Assembly (NCBI RefSeq): GCF_008704995.1
Contig: NZ_CP023747.1
Coordinates: forward strand, 3,870,501 to 3,934,500
Length of the DNA stretch: 64,000 bases
From: Streptomyces nodosus
GTDB lineage: Bacteria > Actinomycetota > Actinomycetes > Streptomycetales > Streptomycetaceae
Reading direction: 5' to 3'
The notes beneath the pieces are model-generated. The model was given only the letters and a program-made list of their open reading frames with translations. It was not told where the DNA came from and ran no database searches. The translations under genes and the position numbers were made by a program. Positions 8,541 to 16,480 of the stretch are shown here, piece after piece. The first letter of the stretch is position 1. The number at the start of each line of letters is the position of its first letter.

Positions 8541-8576
8541 GACCGGCCAGACGCCTTCCGCGGCGACTGGCCGGTC
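8541..8576 (+). terminator. Terminator after tRNA-Ala
   Basis: Perfect 10-bp stem GACCGGCCAG (8541-8550) with CTGGCCGGTC (8567-8576), plus an inner 4-bp CGCC/GGCG helix, followed by CTTTGTG. The rest of the gap 8577-8883 holds no gene that I can support. Confidence 0.8.
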
Positions 8577-8883
8577 CTTTGTGTGCGGTGACCCATGTCA
8601 CATATGAAGGTTTGCTGTCGTTGCATTTCTTTGCGCAAACGACTGTGCGAGTCAAGGGTTCCGGACCGCCCTCGGTCCGGGTGATTCGACCGGAGGGTGG
8701 CATGGGGCGATATGGGCAGCCTTGTGTGAGGTGGGGTGCTCATGGATCCGTGAACGGGAGGGTGCGTTCCGTGAGGGAAGTCTCCATGGAACGTACACGC
8801 AGGGTGCGTTGCAAACGTCATCGTGGGGAGGGATGCATGCTCTCCGGCTGGTCCGCCCGTTTCCCCTGTTCCCCGTTTCCTCT

Positions 8884-8897
8884 GTTCCACGTGAAAC
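8884..8897. other. parS: parS-like ParB-binding site (one mismatch)
   Basis: GTTCCACGTGAAAC differs from the consensus parS palindrome GTTTCACGTGAAAC at one base. Streptomyces carries many such sites near oriC, where ParB loads for chromosome segregation. It lies in a non-coding gap, three bases before a 17-bp terminator stem. Confidence 0.85.
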
Positions 8898-8900
8898 ATC

Positions 8901-8940
8901 GCCGTGGGGCGGGAGACCCTCAAGTCTCCCGCCCCACGGC
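8901..8940 (-). terminator. Strong 17-bp terminator stem
   Basis: Perfect 17-bp inverted repeat (8901-8917 with 8924-8940, ends GCCGTGGGG / CCCCACGGC) and a six-base loop CCTCAA. It is positioned to end the minus-strand gene whose stop is at 8973, and directly abuts the parS site. Confidence 0.88.
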
Positions 8941-8972
8941 ATGGTTGTGGTTCGACGGCGTCCCCGCCGGGC

Positions 8973-9662
8973 TCAGCGGTAGTCGCCGCCGCCCGGGGAG
9001 TCCCTCCTGGCCTGCCGTGTCTGTGTCTCGGGGTCCAGCACGCTCGGCTCGGTGCCGTCCACCGAGGCCAGGCGTTCGCCTCCCGAGACCGCGGTCGCGG
9101 CGGGCGGCTCGACCAGCCAGTCGGGGTTGGCCTGCTTGTCCCACCACTTCCAGGCGACGACGGCGCCACCGGTCAGGGCGCCCAGCACCGCCATGCCTCT
9201 GGCGAGACGGCCGGCCTTGGCGCGTCGCTGCTGCCGGCGGACCAGCTTCTGGATCTGCTCCGGCGTGACCTGGCCACGCAACGCGGCCAGTGCCGCCGTA
9301 CCCCGCGATGTCGCCTGGTCCCGGGCGGGCCCGGCCGCGGCGAGCGCCTGCTCGATCCTGGGGCGGGAGGCGGCGGCCGCCTTGCGGGTGTAGGCGGCGG
9401 CTCCCTGGGCGGCCATGTCCATCTTGGGCGGCACATGGGAACGGGCCTGTACCAGCCGCGGGGCGAGATAGATGTCGTACTGGACGCGGGCCTGCCCTGC
9501 GGCCTGCGACATCTTGGGTGCGAGACGAACGCGCGCCTCGCGTGTGTAGTGCGCTGCCATGTCCTTGGCCGTGTCGGCGTAGGGCGCCACCACTTCCGCG
9601 GCGTGCAGCACGCTGTCCTTCGCCGAACCGGTCGCGGCGCGCACGCTGTCGATGCGGGTCAC
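8973..9662 (-). CDS. DUF5324-type membrane protein, function unknown
   Basis: 229-residue Ala-rich, mostly helical protein starting MTRIDSVRAATGSAKDSVLH. Several amphipathic stretches suggest coiled or apolipoprotein-like helices (KDSVLHAAEVVAPYADTAKD, HYTREARVRLAPKM). A single hydrophobic segment GMAVLGALTGGAVVAWKWW near residue 160 probably anchors it to the membrane, with a charged C-terminal tail. GTG is preceded by AGGAGGAGGAA, an excellent ribosome-binding site. It resembles the Streptomyces DUF5324 family by memory. The gene ends at the 17-bp terminator next to parS. No catalytic motif is seen and no function is assigned. Confidence 0.78.
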   Translation of the reverse strand: MTRIDSVRAATGSAKDSVLHAAEVVAPYADTAKDMAAHYTREARVRLAPKMSQAAGQARVQYDIYLAPRLVQARSHVPPKMDMAAQGAAAYTRKAAAASRPRIEQALAAAGPARDQATSRGTAALAALRGQVTPEQIQKLVRRQQRRAKAGRLARGMAVLGALTGGAVVAWKWWDKQANPDWLVEPPAATAVSGGERLASVDGTEPSVLDPETQTRQARRDSPGGGDYR

Positions 9663-10009
9663 GGGTTCCTCCTCCTCGGTGGCGTACGGTAATTCGACTT
9701 TCCAGCCTTTTACGGATCATGCCCCTCGAAGAGCTCCCGGGCATGCGAGGACGGGCATCCGGGTCATACAGCCCATAGTGCACGATGGGGACCCCTCTCC
9801 GGAGGGGCATCGATCTGGGCGATCATGGCCGGTTCCGGGGCACTGGAGGACGCGGGCCCCGTAACCCGACACGCCCGGATTCGCCCCCGCACCCCGGCTT
9901 CACCTCGGAAACAATCCGTGGATGTTCGCCGAGAGGTGGGTGGCCGGGCGTCCCGGGGTGCATGCCGTGCGAGGATCGGGGGGTCACAGAAGACAACGGA
10001 AGGCAGATC
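9663..10009. promoter_or_regulatory. Divergent promoter region
   Basis: 347-bp gap between the minus-strand DUF5324-type gene and the plus-strand cyclophilin gene. It must hold both promoters. I see no confident -35/-10 pair, repeat or small gene in it. Confidence 0.35.
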
Positions 10010-10543
10010 GTGGCTGAGCAGCTTTACGCCACCCTGAAGACCAACCACGGCGACATCGAGATCCGGCTGCTGCCGAACCATGCGCCGAAGACGGTCCGTA
10101 ACTTCGTCGAACTCGCCACCGGCGAGCGCGAGTGGACCCACCCCGCCACCGGCGAGAAGTCCACCAAGAAGCTCTACGACGGCACGGTCTTCCACCGGGT
10201 CATCAGCGGCTTCATGATCCAGGGCGGCGACCCGCTGGGCAACGGCACCGGCGGCCCCGGGTACCAGTTCGAGGACGAGTTCCACCCGGACCTCGCCTTC
10301 ACCAAGCCGTACCTGCTGGCGATGGCCAACGCCGGTCCGGGCACCAACGGCTCGCAGTTCTTCATCACGGTGGCGCCGACGGCCTGGCTGACCGGCAAGC
10401 ACACCATCTTCGGCGAGGTCACGGGCGAGGCCGGCCAGAAGGTCGTGGACTCCATCGCCACCGCCCAGACCAACCCGCGTACCGACCGCCCCGTCAACGA
10501 CGTCGTGATCGAGTCGGTGGTCATCCAGAGCCGCGAGGGCTGA
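10010..10543 (+). CDS. Cyclophilin-type peptidyl-prolyl cis-trans isomerase
   Basis: 177-residue cytoplasmic cyclophilin catalysing proline isomerisation during folding. No signal peptide. The active-site block FHRVISGFMIQGGDP (about residues 63-77), the substrate-cleft ANAGPGTNGSQFFIT (about 104-118) and HTIFGEVTGEAGQKVVD near 130 are intact. GTG 10010 is chosen because GGAAGG precedes it and the family N-terminus (AEQLYATLKTNHGDIEIRL) starts here. A GC hairpin and then the rhomboid gene follow on the same strand. Confidence 0.95.
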   Translation: MAEQLYATLKTNHGDIEIRLLPNHAPKTVRNFVELATGEREWTHPATGEKSTKKLYDGTVFHRVISGFMIQGGDPLGNGTGGPGYQFEDEFHPDLAFTKPYLLAMANAGPGTNGSQFFITVAPTAWLTGKHTIFGEVTGEAGQKVVDSIATAQTNPRTDRPVNDVVIESVVIQSREG

Positions 10544-10578
10544 ACCCCGCCGGGTACACCGCACGAGGGAACAAAAGC

Positions 10579-10610
10579 GCCCCGCCCGTCCGTAGAAGGA
10601 AGGGCGGGGC
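10579..10610 (+). terminator. Hairpin between cyclophilin and rhomboid genes
   Basis: 9-bp stem GCCCCGCCC (10579-10587) with GGGCGGGGC (10602-10610) and a 14-base loop. It is a plausible but leaky terminator, since the next gene starts 31 bases later with its own ribosome-binding site. Confidence 0.6.
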
Positions 10611-10640
10611 ACCCCGTCGTACGGAGAGTGAGGGGACCCC

Positions 10641-11549
10641 ATGGATCAGGCGCCAGGCAGCCCGCCGAATCAGGGCCCGCACGGAGCACGCGAGCTGCCG
10701 GTCTGCTATCGGCATCCGGACCGCGAGACGGGTATCCGCTGTACCCGCTGCGAGCGCCCCATCTGCCCGGAGTGCATGGTCGACGCCTCGGTCGGCTTCC
10801 AGTGCCCGGACTGCGTCCGCAACGGCTCCGGCACGGGCCACGCCCCTGGTGCGTCCCAGCCCCGTACGCTCGCGGGCGGCACCGTGGCCGCCGATCCCCG
10901 GCTGGTCACCAAGGTGCTGATCGGCGTCAATCTGGCTGTCTTCCTGGTGCAGCTGTCGCTCGGTAACCGCTTCACGGAACGGTTCTTCCTGGTCGGTCAG
11001 GCCTACGTCTACGACCACGGACCGCTCGAGGGCGTCGCGCAGGGGCAGTGGTACCGGCTGCTGACGTCGATGTTCCTGCACAGCACCAGCAGCTTTGTCC
11101 ACATCCTGTTCAACATGCTCAGCCTGTGGTGGATCGGCGGCCCGTTGGAGGCTGCCCTCGGCCGCGCCCGCTATCTCGCGCTCTATTTCGCCTCCGGGCT
11201 GGCTGGCAGCGCCCTCACCTATCTGATCGCCGCCCCCAACCAGGCCTCGCTGGGGGCCTCCGGAGCGATCTTCGGGCTCTTCGGCGCCACCGCCGTGCTG
11301 ATGCGTCGGCTCCGCTATGACATGCGGCCGGTCATCGTGCTGCTGGTGATCAACCTGATCTTCACCTTCGGGTGGCACAACATCGCCTGGCAGGCCCATA
11401 TCGGCGGACTGATCGGCGGTGTTCTGGTCGGCTATGCCATGGTCCACGCCCCCCGCGAGCGGCGGGCCCTGGTCCAGTACGGGGTGTGCGGGCTGGTGCT
11501 GGCAGCCGTGATCCTGGTGACCGTGCTCAGGACCGTCCAGCTCAGCTGA
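10641..11549 (+). CDS. Rhomboid intramembrane serine protease with N-terminal zinc ribbon
   Basis: 302-residue membrane protease. The N-terminus carries a B-box-like zinc finger (Cys22, His25, Cys34, Cys37, Cys42, Cys45, then CPDC at 55-58). The rhomboid core follows: HSTSSFVHILFN (His154, Asn158 oxyanion region), catalytic Ser207 in GASG, and catalytic His253 in QAHIGG. Six or so transmembrane helices are visible from residue 90 on. ATG is preceded by GAGGGG. Streptomyces usually has this gene near crgA; substrates are unknown. The 3' end faces crgA across a gap packed with DnaA boxes. Confidence 0.95.
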   Translation: MDQAPGSPPNQGPHGARELPVCYRHPDRETGIRCTRCERPICPECMVDASVGFQCPDCVRNGSGTGHAPGASQPRTLAGGTVAADPRLVTKVLIGVNLAVFLVQLSLGNRFTERFFLVGQAYVYDHGPLEGVAQGQWYRLLTSMFLHSTSSFVHILFNMLSLWWIGGPLEAALGRARYLALYFASGLAGSALTYLIAAPNQASLGASGAIFGLFGATAVLMRRLRYDMRPVIVLLVINLIFTFGWHNIAWQAHIGGLIGGVLVGYAMVHAPRERRALVQYGVCGLVLAAVILVTVLRTVQLS

Positions 11550-11592
11550 AGGACGGACCCGCTCAGGCGATAGCCCGAGCTTGTACCCAGCG

Positions 11593-11803
11593 TTGTCCAC
11601 AGATCGTGGTGGATCATGCGTCCCCCGTGGGGAACATGCGTGCCCCCTGTCACCGACCGGCGTTTTCGCAGGTAGGGCAGGGGGCGAACAGTTTTTCGAG
11701 AGCCGATGATTCCGTCATACCGGCGTCAACGCTCCACGGGTTATCCACAGATCGTCGTTCTTTTTCCACTGGACCCGGATCCTGTGGACAAGACTGTGGA
11801 TAA
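11593..11803. other. Cluster of four DnaA boxes
   Basis: TTGTCCACA at 11593-11601 (+), TTATCCACA at 11741-11749 (+), TGTGGACAA at 11783-11791 (- orientation) and TGTGGATAA at 11795-11803 (-). Two match the Streptomyces consensus TTGTCCACA exactly; two are the E. coli-type TTATCCACA. A weaker TTTTCCACT lies at 11762. All are in the 302-bp gap between the convergent 3' ends of the rhomboid and crgA genes, so a promoter role is unlikely. A DnaA-titrating cluster in this neighbourhood of the S. coelicolor chromosome (H69) is recalled from the literature. Confidence 0.85.
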
Positions 11804-11851
11804 CTCGGTGCACAGCCGTGGGCAGAGCCGGACGCGGGCGCGCGGGCGGCG

Positions 11852-12106
11852 CTACCGCCACTGCGTGGAGACGCCGAATCCCGCCGCGATGAACCCGAAG
11901 CCCACCACGATGTTCCAGTTGCCCAGCATGTCGAGCGGCAGTGAACCGTCGGTCACATAGAAGACCACGATCCAGGCGAGCCCGATGAGGAACATGGCCA
12001 GCATGACCGGTGCCACCCAGCCGCGGCTGCCCAGCTTGATGCTGGCAGTCTGCTTGGACGGCGGCGGCGTGTAGTCGGCCTTCTTGCGGATACGTGACTT
12101 CGGCAC
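11852..12106 (-). CDS. crgA: Cell division inhibitor CrgA
   Basis: 84-residue two-pass membrane protein of the divisome, a coordinator/inhibitor of FtsZ-ring placement in Streptomyces hyphae. It starts [16 protein letters not shown], the family N-terminus, followed by two helices ([20 protein letters not shown] and [17 protein letters not shown]) and ends at STQWR. GTG 12106 is chosen because AGGAG lies eight bases upstream and family length (80-95 aa) fits; the open frame upstream is a shadow. It diverges from the DUF881 gene, the conserved actinobacterial order crgA-DUF881-trpG-pknB. Confidence 0.96.
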   Translation of the reverse strand: MPKSRIRKKADYTPPPSKQTASIKLGSRGWVAPVMLAMFLIGLAWIVVFYVTDGSLPLDMLGNWNIVVGFGFIAAGFGVSTQWR

Positions 12107-12207
12107 GAGGGTCTCTCCTGTCGATGCGCTGCGTGGCCGCGCAGGGAACTGGGGCGGGGTCCGGGGCAGCGTACAAGGGGACACTGAGCACTCCCCCGGG
12201 CGTCCGT

Positions 12208-12237
12208 TAGCGTAGTGCTTCCGCGGCGCCGAAGGAG
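12208..12237 (+). promoter_or_regulatory. Promoter and RBS for DUF881 gene
   Basis: A TAGCGT -10 hexamer (12208-12213) is followed by an AAGGAG ribosome-binding site (12232-12237) eleven bases before the TTG start at 12249. This predicts a short leader of about 28 bases. The same gap contains the divergent crgA promoter, not resolved. Confidence 0.5.
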
Positions 12238-12248
12238 ATAAGGGTACG

Positions 12249-13052
12249 TTGAGCAATTCAGCCGACTCCCCCCAGGCGGGTTCCGGTTCCCTGGAAACAG
12301 GGCCCATACCTGCCCCCGGGCGCGGGTTCCCGCCCGTGCGCGTCCTCACCGTGGGTGTCTTCGCCCTGGCGGGGCTCCTCTTCTTCACCAGCTTCAACAC
12401 GGCCAGGGGCACCAATATCCGCACGGACTCCTCGCTGCTGAAGCTCTCCGACCTCATCCAGGAGCGCAGCCACAAGAACGCCCGGCTCGACGAGACCAAC
12501 GCCGCACTGCGCGGTGACATCGAGGGCCTGGCCAAGCGCACCGGAGGCGGCACCGGCAAGGCCGAGCAGGCGCGGCTCGCGGCGCTGGAGCAGAACGCCG
12601 GCACCCAGAAGCTCACCGGCAAGGCCGTCACCGTCACCCTCAATGACGCCCCGCCCGACGCCACCGCCAAACTGCCCGGCTACCCCGAGCCCCAGCCCGA
12701 CTACCTGGTCATCCACCAGCAGGACCTGCAGGCCGTGGTGAACGCCCTGTGGCTGGGCGGCGCCCAGGGCATCAAGGTCATGGACCAGCGGCTGATCTCC
12801 ACCAGTGCCGTGCGCTGTGTCGGCAACACCCTGATCCTCCAGGGCCGCGTCTACTCGCCCCCCTACAAGATCACCGCGATCGGCGACCCGGACAAGCTCC
12901 AGAAGGCGCTCGCCGCCTCGCCCGCGATCCAGAACTACATGGTGTACGTCAATGTCTACGGCCTCGGCTGGAAGGTCACCGAGGACGGCACGGTGACGCT
13001 TCCCGGCTACACCGGCGCGGTGGATCTGCACTACGCGAAGCCGGTGGAGTAG
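12249..13052 (+). CDS. DUF881 family membrane protein
   Basis: 267-residue protein with one N-terminal transmembrane helix ([20 protein letters not shown], about residues 30-49), a short coiled coil ([20 protein letters not shown]) and the extracytoplasmic DUF881 domain ([45 protein letters not shown]). DUF881 proteins sit between crgA and trpG/pknB in most actinobacteria and are suspected division-associated proteins; the function is not established. TTG is taken as start because AAGGAG is the only good ribosome-binding site and no ATG/GTG precedes the helix. A parS site lies 12 bases after the stop. Confidence 0.92.
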   Translation: MSNSADSPQAGSGSLETGPIPAPGRGFPPVRVLTVGVFALAGLLFFTSFNTARGTNIRTDSSLLKLSDLIQERSHKNARLDETNAALRGDIEGLAKRTGGGTGKAEQARLAALEQNAGTQKLTGKAVTVTLNDAPPDATAKLPGYPEPQPDYLVIHQQDLQAVVNALWLGGAQGIKVMDQRLISTSAVRCVGNTLILQGRVYSPPYKITAIGDPDKLQKALAASPAIQNYMVYVNVYGLGWKVTEDGTVTLPGYTGAVDLHYAKPVE

Positions 13053-13063
13053 AAGCCGGCCTG

Positions 13064-13077
13064 GTTTCACGTGGAAC
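13064..13077. other. parS: parS-like ParB-binding site (one mismatch)
   Basis: GTTTCACGTGGAAC differs from parS consensus GTTTCACGTGAAAC by one base. It lies in the 328-bp gap 13053-13380, which otherwise holds only a promoter for the small gene at 13381. Confidence 0.85.
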
Positions 13078-13325
13078 AAACCCCTGCCGGAGCCGGCCGA
13101 ACCATCTGGGCCACGTATCGGATCGACAAAGGCCCATACAAAACCGTGCCCGCGGACGTTGAAGTATTCGACGCTGTGCCACGGAGGCCGGGGTGCCCCC
13201 TCCGGGCGTCGGCCGACGCTGACCATGTGCGTTCCCGCGGGGGACACGGTCACGGGCCGATCGTCCGGACGCATCCCGATCCCACGGGGCTCGCGGAGAC
13301 AGGGAGACCGGCGGCTCGGCGCCGT

Positions 13326-13331
13326 TAGTCT
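13326..13331 (+). promoter_or_regulatory. -10 element upstream of small membrane-protein gene
   Basis: TAGTCT matches the Streptomyces TANNNT -10 pattern and lies 50 bases before the ATG at 13381. No clear -35 is visible. Confidence 0.4.
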
Positions 13332-13380
13332 GGTGGCGTACGGCGTGAGTCTGGTGCCGTGGCGAGACGGAAGGGACGGC

Positions 13381-13542
13381 ATGTACGGCTGGATCTGGCG
13401 GCATCTACCGGGCAATGCATGGGTGAGGGCACTGACTTCCGTCGTGCTGGTCCTGGCCGTGGTCTACGTACTGTTCCAGTACGTCTTCCCCTGGGCCGAA
13501 CCGCTGCTGCCCTTCAACGATGTGACGGTGGACAACCAGTGA
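13381..13542 (+). CDS. Small single-pass membrane protein
   Basis: 53-residue protein: MYGWIWRHLPGNAW followed by a transmembrane helix (ALTSVVLVLAVVYVLFQYVF) and a short acidic tail FNDVTVDNQ. ATG has GGAAGGGA a few bases upstream. Its stop overlaps the GTG of the next gene (GTGA), so it is translationally coupled to the glutamine amidotransferase. It is a conserved small open frame in the Streptomyces crgA-trpG interval by memory. Function is unknown; topology is clear. Confidence 0.82.
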   Translation: MYGWIWRHLPGNAWVRALTSVVLVLAVVYVLFQYVFPWAEPLLPFNDVTVDNQ

Positions 13543-14207
13543 GCGCGCGCATTCTCGTCGTCGACAACTACGACAGCTTCGTCTTCAACCTGGTCCAGTA
13601 CCTGTACCAGCTGGGTGCGGAGTGCGAGGTGGTGCGCAACGACGAGGTGTCGACGGGGGACGTCCAGGGGCGCTCCTCCCGCTCGGGCGGAGCCGGGGGA
13701 GGCTTCGACGGTGTGCTGCTGTCGCCCGGCCCCGGAACCCCCGAAGAGGCGGGTGTCTGCATCGAGATGGTCCGGCACTGCGCCGCGACCGGTGTACCCG
13801 TCTTCGGCGTCTGTCTGGGCATGCAGTCCATGCAGGTGGCCTACGGCGGTGTGGTCGGCCGGGCGCCGGAGCTGCTGCACGGCAAGACCTCGCCGGTCGA
13901 GCACGAGGGCAGGGGAGTCTTCGCCGGACTGCCGTCCCCCTTCACCGCGACCCGCTACCACTCCCTGGCCGCCGAGCCGGACACGGTGCCGGCCGAGCTG
14001 GAGGTCACGGCGCGTACACCCGACGGGATCGTCATGGGCCTCCGGCACCGTGAGCTCCCCGTGGAGGGCGTGCAGTTCCACCCCGAGTCGGTGCTCACCG
14101 AGCACGGCCATCTGATGCTGGCCAACTGGCTGGTGGAGTGCGGTGACCAGGGGGCCGTGGCGAGGTCGGCGGGGCTTGCCCCGGTGGTGGGCAGGGCCAC
14201 GGCGTGA
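13539..14207 (+). CDS. trpG: Glutamine amidotransferase, anthranilate/aminodeoxychorismate synthase component II
   Basis: 222-residue class I glutamine amidotransferase that hydrolyses glutamine and passes ammonia to a chorismate-using partner (TrpE or PabB) for tryptophan or folate synthesis. It starts at ILVVDNYDSFVFNLVQYL, with the oxyanion segment SPGPGTPEEAG, nucleophile Cys92 in GVCLGMQ, and the His-Glu pair in VQFHPESVLTEHG near the end. A Ser/Gly-rich insertion (about residues 43-55, GRSSRSGGAGGG) interrupts the usual core and looks lineage-specific. The 4-bp overlaps on both sides tie it to a small membrane protein and a sortase. Its place beside pknB is conserved in mycobacteria (trpG/pabA). 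Tryptophan versus folate role is unresolved. Confidence 0.93.
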   Translation: MSARILVVDNYDSFVFNLVQYLYQLGAECEVVRNDEVSTGDVQGRSSRSGGAGGGFDGVLLSPGPGTPEEAGVCIEMVRHCAATGVPVFGVCLGMQSMQVAYGGVVGRAPELLHGKTSPVEHEGRGVFAGLPSPFTATRYHSLAAEPDTVPAELEVTARTPDGIVMGLRHRELPVEGVQFHPESVLTEHGHLMLANWLVECGDQGAVARSAGLAPVVGRATA

Positions 14208-15505
14208 CCGCACTGCGCCCCGAGCGCGACACCGGCGCCGCCTACGGGGACGCCGCGGATCCCGGATCCTCGTACGGCCGGCAGCCCTACGAGGGCTCCG
14301 GCGCGTGGCAGGAGGGGCAGGAGTGGTCCGGTCACGGCGGCTACCCCGGGGAGTCCGGCGCCGGGTACGGGGAACAGTCCTCCGCACCGCCGCAGCTGGC
14401 GCAGCAGGGGCAGGGCCTCGACGCGACGGCGGTGCTCCCCTCGTACGGCGGCACCACGTCGGGCGCGTCGTACGGCGATCCCGCCGCCGCTCCCCCCTAC
14501 GCCGGGCCGCCCCCGGCCTCCCCCGTCGATCCGGCCCGGGCAGCCGGTGCCAGACCCCCGGCCGGTTCCGTGGACGACGCGACGGTGGCGTTGCGGGCCC
14601 TGGACGACAAGACGGTCGCACTGCGGGCCGTGGACGTCGAGGAGGTGCGGCGCGCCGGGGACCGGGCCGGTGAGTCCGCTCCCGTGCCGGGCGGCCGTGC
14701 CGCGCGGCGCAAGGCGGCCAAGAGGACCGGACGCCGCGGGAACGGGCCACAGACGGCCGAGAAGCCCTCTGAGACGGCCGCGGAGGCGCCCCGCTCCCGG
14801 ATGGAGGCCCGGAGGGCCGCACGGGCGCAGAAGCCCGGCGCAGCGGTTCTGGTGAGCCGGGTGGTGGGCGAGCTGTTCATGACCACCGGTGTGCTCATGC
14901 TGCTGTTCGTGAGCTACCAGCTCTGGTGGTCGAACGTCAGGGCGCACCAGGAGGCGGGCAGCGCCGCGAAGCACCTCCAGCAGGACTGGGCGAGCGGCAA
15001 GCGGGCCCCCGGGGAGTTCGCGCCCGGGCAGGGCTTCGCCCTTCTGCACATCCCGAAGCTGGATGTGGTCGTGCCGATCGCCGAGGGCATCAGCAAGACC
15101 AATGTGCTCGACAAGGGCATGGTCGGGCACTACGGCGAGGACAGCCTGAAGACGGCGATGCCGGACGACAGGACGGGCAACTTCGGCCTCGCGGGCCACC
15201 GCAACACCCACGGCGAGCCGTTCCGCTACATCAACCGCCTCCAGCCGGGCGACGCGATCGTGGTGGAGACGCAGGACAAGTACTTCGTCTACAAGATGGC
15301 GTCGACCCTGCCGGTGACCCCGCCGTCGAACACGAGTGTTCTCGACCCCATACCGAGGGACGGCGGCTTCACCCAGCCGGGCCGCTACATCACACTGACC
15401 ACCTGCACGCCGGAGTTCACCAGCAAGTACCGGTTGATCGTCTGGGGCAAGATGGTCGAGGAACGGCCGCGCAGCAAGGGCAAACCGGACGCACTGATCT
15501 CCTAG
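14204..15505 (+). CDS. srtE: Class E sortase with long N-terminal extension
   Basis: 433-residue membrane transpeptidase that cuts LAxTG-type sorting signals and attaches proteins such as long chaplins to peptidoglycan. The first 215 residues are a cytoplasmic low-complexity region rich in Tyr-Gly and Pro, containing a near-repeat TVALRALDDK/TVALRAVDVE around 125-145. A transmembrane helix (FMTTGVLMLLFVSYQLWW, about 225-242) precedes the sortase domain: His in LAGHRNTHGEPF, catalytic Cys401 in TLTTCTPEF and Arg410 in KYRLIVWG. GTG overlaps the amidotransferase stop. Streptomyces typically has two tandem SrtE genes here. Confidence 0.95.
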   Translation: MTALRPERDTGAAYGDAADPGSSYGRQPYEGSGAWQEGQEWSGHGGYPGESGAGYGEQSSAPPQLAQQGQGLDATAVLPSYGGTTSGASYGDPAAAPPYAGPPPASPVDPARAAGARPPAGSVDDATVALRALDDKTVALRAVDVEEVRRAGDRAGESAPVPGGRAARRKAAKRTGRRGNGPQTAEKPSETAAEAPRSRMEARRAARAQKPGAAVLVSRVVGELFMTTGVLMLLFVSYQLWWSNVRAHQEAGSAAKHLQQDWASGKRAPGEFAPGQGFALLHIPKLDVVVPIAEGISKTNVLDKGMVGHYGEDSLKTAMPDDRTGNFGLAGHRNTHGEPFRYINRLQPGDAIVVETQDKYFVYKMASTLPVTPPSNTSVLDPIPRDGGFTQPGRYITLTTCTPEFTSKYRLIVWGKMVEERPRSKGKPDALIS

Positions 15506-15629
15506 GCGCGCGGATCGTGGGCGCGCACGGGGGTGACAGGTGCGCACCGTCACAGGTACGGGTAGTCACACGTACGCGGACTCAGGGTGCGCGTACTCGC
15601 AGGCACGTGGAACAGACGGAGCAGAGGCA

Positions 15630-16391
15630 GTGGGAGTGACGATCGACCAGGACGAGCAGACCGGCACGACGCGGCCGGATCCCGGCTCCCGGTCCGTGCC
15701 GCGACGCCGTGGGCGCAGCCGGATCGCGGCCGCCGTCAGCGTCTTCGGGGAACTGCTCATCACGGCGGGCCTGGTACTCGGCCTGTTCGTCGTCTACTCG
15801 CTGTGGTGGACGAACGTCCTCGCGGACCGCAAGGCCGACCAGCAGGGCGGCAAGGTGCGCGACCACTGGGCGGCCGAACAGGACACCGGGCCCGGCGCGC
15901 TGGACACCAAGGACGGCATCGGCTTCCTGCATGTGCCGGCGATGGACGACGGCGAGGTGCTGGTCGAGAAGGGCACCTCGGCCGAGATCCTCAACGACGG
16001 TGTGGCCGGCTACTACACGGACCCCGTCAAGTCGGGGCTGCCGATGTCGGGCAAGGACGGCAACTTCGCGCTGGCCGCGCACCGCGACGGGCACGGGGCG
16101 AAGTTCCACAACATCCACAAGCTGAAGAAGGGCGACCCGATCGTCTTCGAGACGCGGGACGACTGGTACGTCTACAAGGTCTTCGCGATCCTTCCCTCGA
16201 CGTCGAAGTACAACGTGAAGGTCCTCACCGCGGTCCCGGAAGAGGCGGGCGTGAAGAAGCCCGGCCACTACATCACCCTGACGACGTGCACCCCGATCTA
16301 CACCTCGCAGTACCGCTACATCGTCTGGGGCGAACTCGTCCGGGTGGACAAGGTGGACAGCAAGCGGACACCGCCGAAGGAACTGCGCTGA
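15630..16391 (+). CDS. srtE: Class E sortase, second copy
   Basis: 253-residue paralogue of the upstream sortase without the long N-terminal tail. Short basic N-terminus (RSVPRRRGRSR), transmembrane helix (VFGELLITAGLVLGLFVVYSLWW), then the sortase domain with His in LAAHRDGHGAKF, catalytic Cys220 in TLTTCTPIY and Arg229 in QYRYIVWGE. GTG 15630 has GGAG eight bases upstream; GTG 15636 is equally possible. The two genes are 124 bases apart on the same strand and end together at the 22-bp terminator before pknB. In S. coelicolor the corresponding pair is needed for aerial growth. Confidence 0.95.
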   Translation: MGVTIDQDEQTGTTRPDPGSRSVPRRRGRSRIAAAVSVFGELLITAGLVLGLFVVYSLWWTNVLADRKADQQGGKVRDHWAAEQDTGPGALDTKDGIGFLHVPAMDDGEVLVEKGTSAEILNDGVAGYYTDPVKSGLPMSGKDGNFALAAHRDGHGAKFHNIHKLKKGDPIVFETRDDWYVYKVFAILPSTSKYNVKVLTAVPEEAGVKKPGHYITLTTCTPIYTSQYRYIVWGELVRVDKVDSKRTPPKELR

Positions 16392-16407
16392 GCGACAGCA
16401 CGAACGA

Positions 16408-16455
16408 ACGAGTCAGGCCCCGGCATCCTCTCCAGGATGCCGGGGCCTGACTCGT
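16408..16455. terminator. 22-bp bidirectional terminator
   Basis: Perfect 22-bp stem 16408-16429 with 16434-16455 (ends ACGAGTCAGG / CCTGACTCGT) and a 4-base loop CTCC. It lies between the convergent sortase and pknB genes and should stop transcription from both sides. Confidence 0.92.
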
Positions 16456-16480
16456 CACTGCGTCGTGCTGGGCGGGCCGG

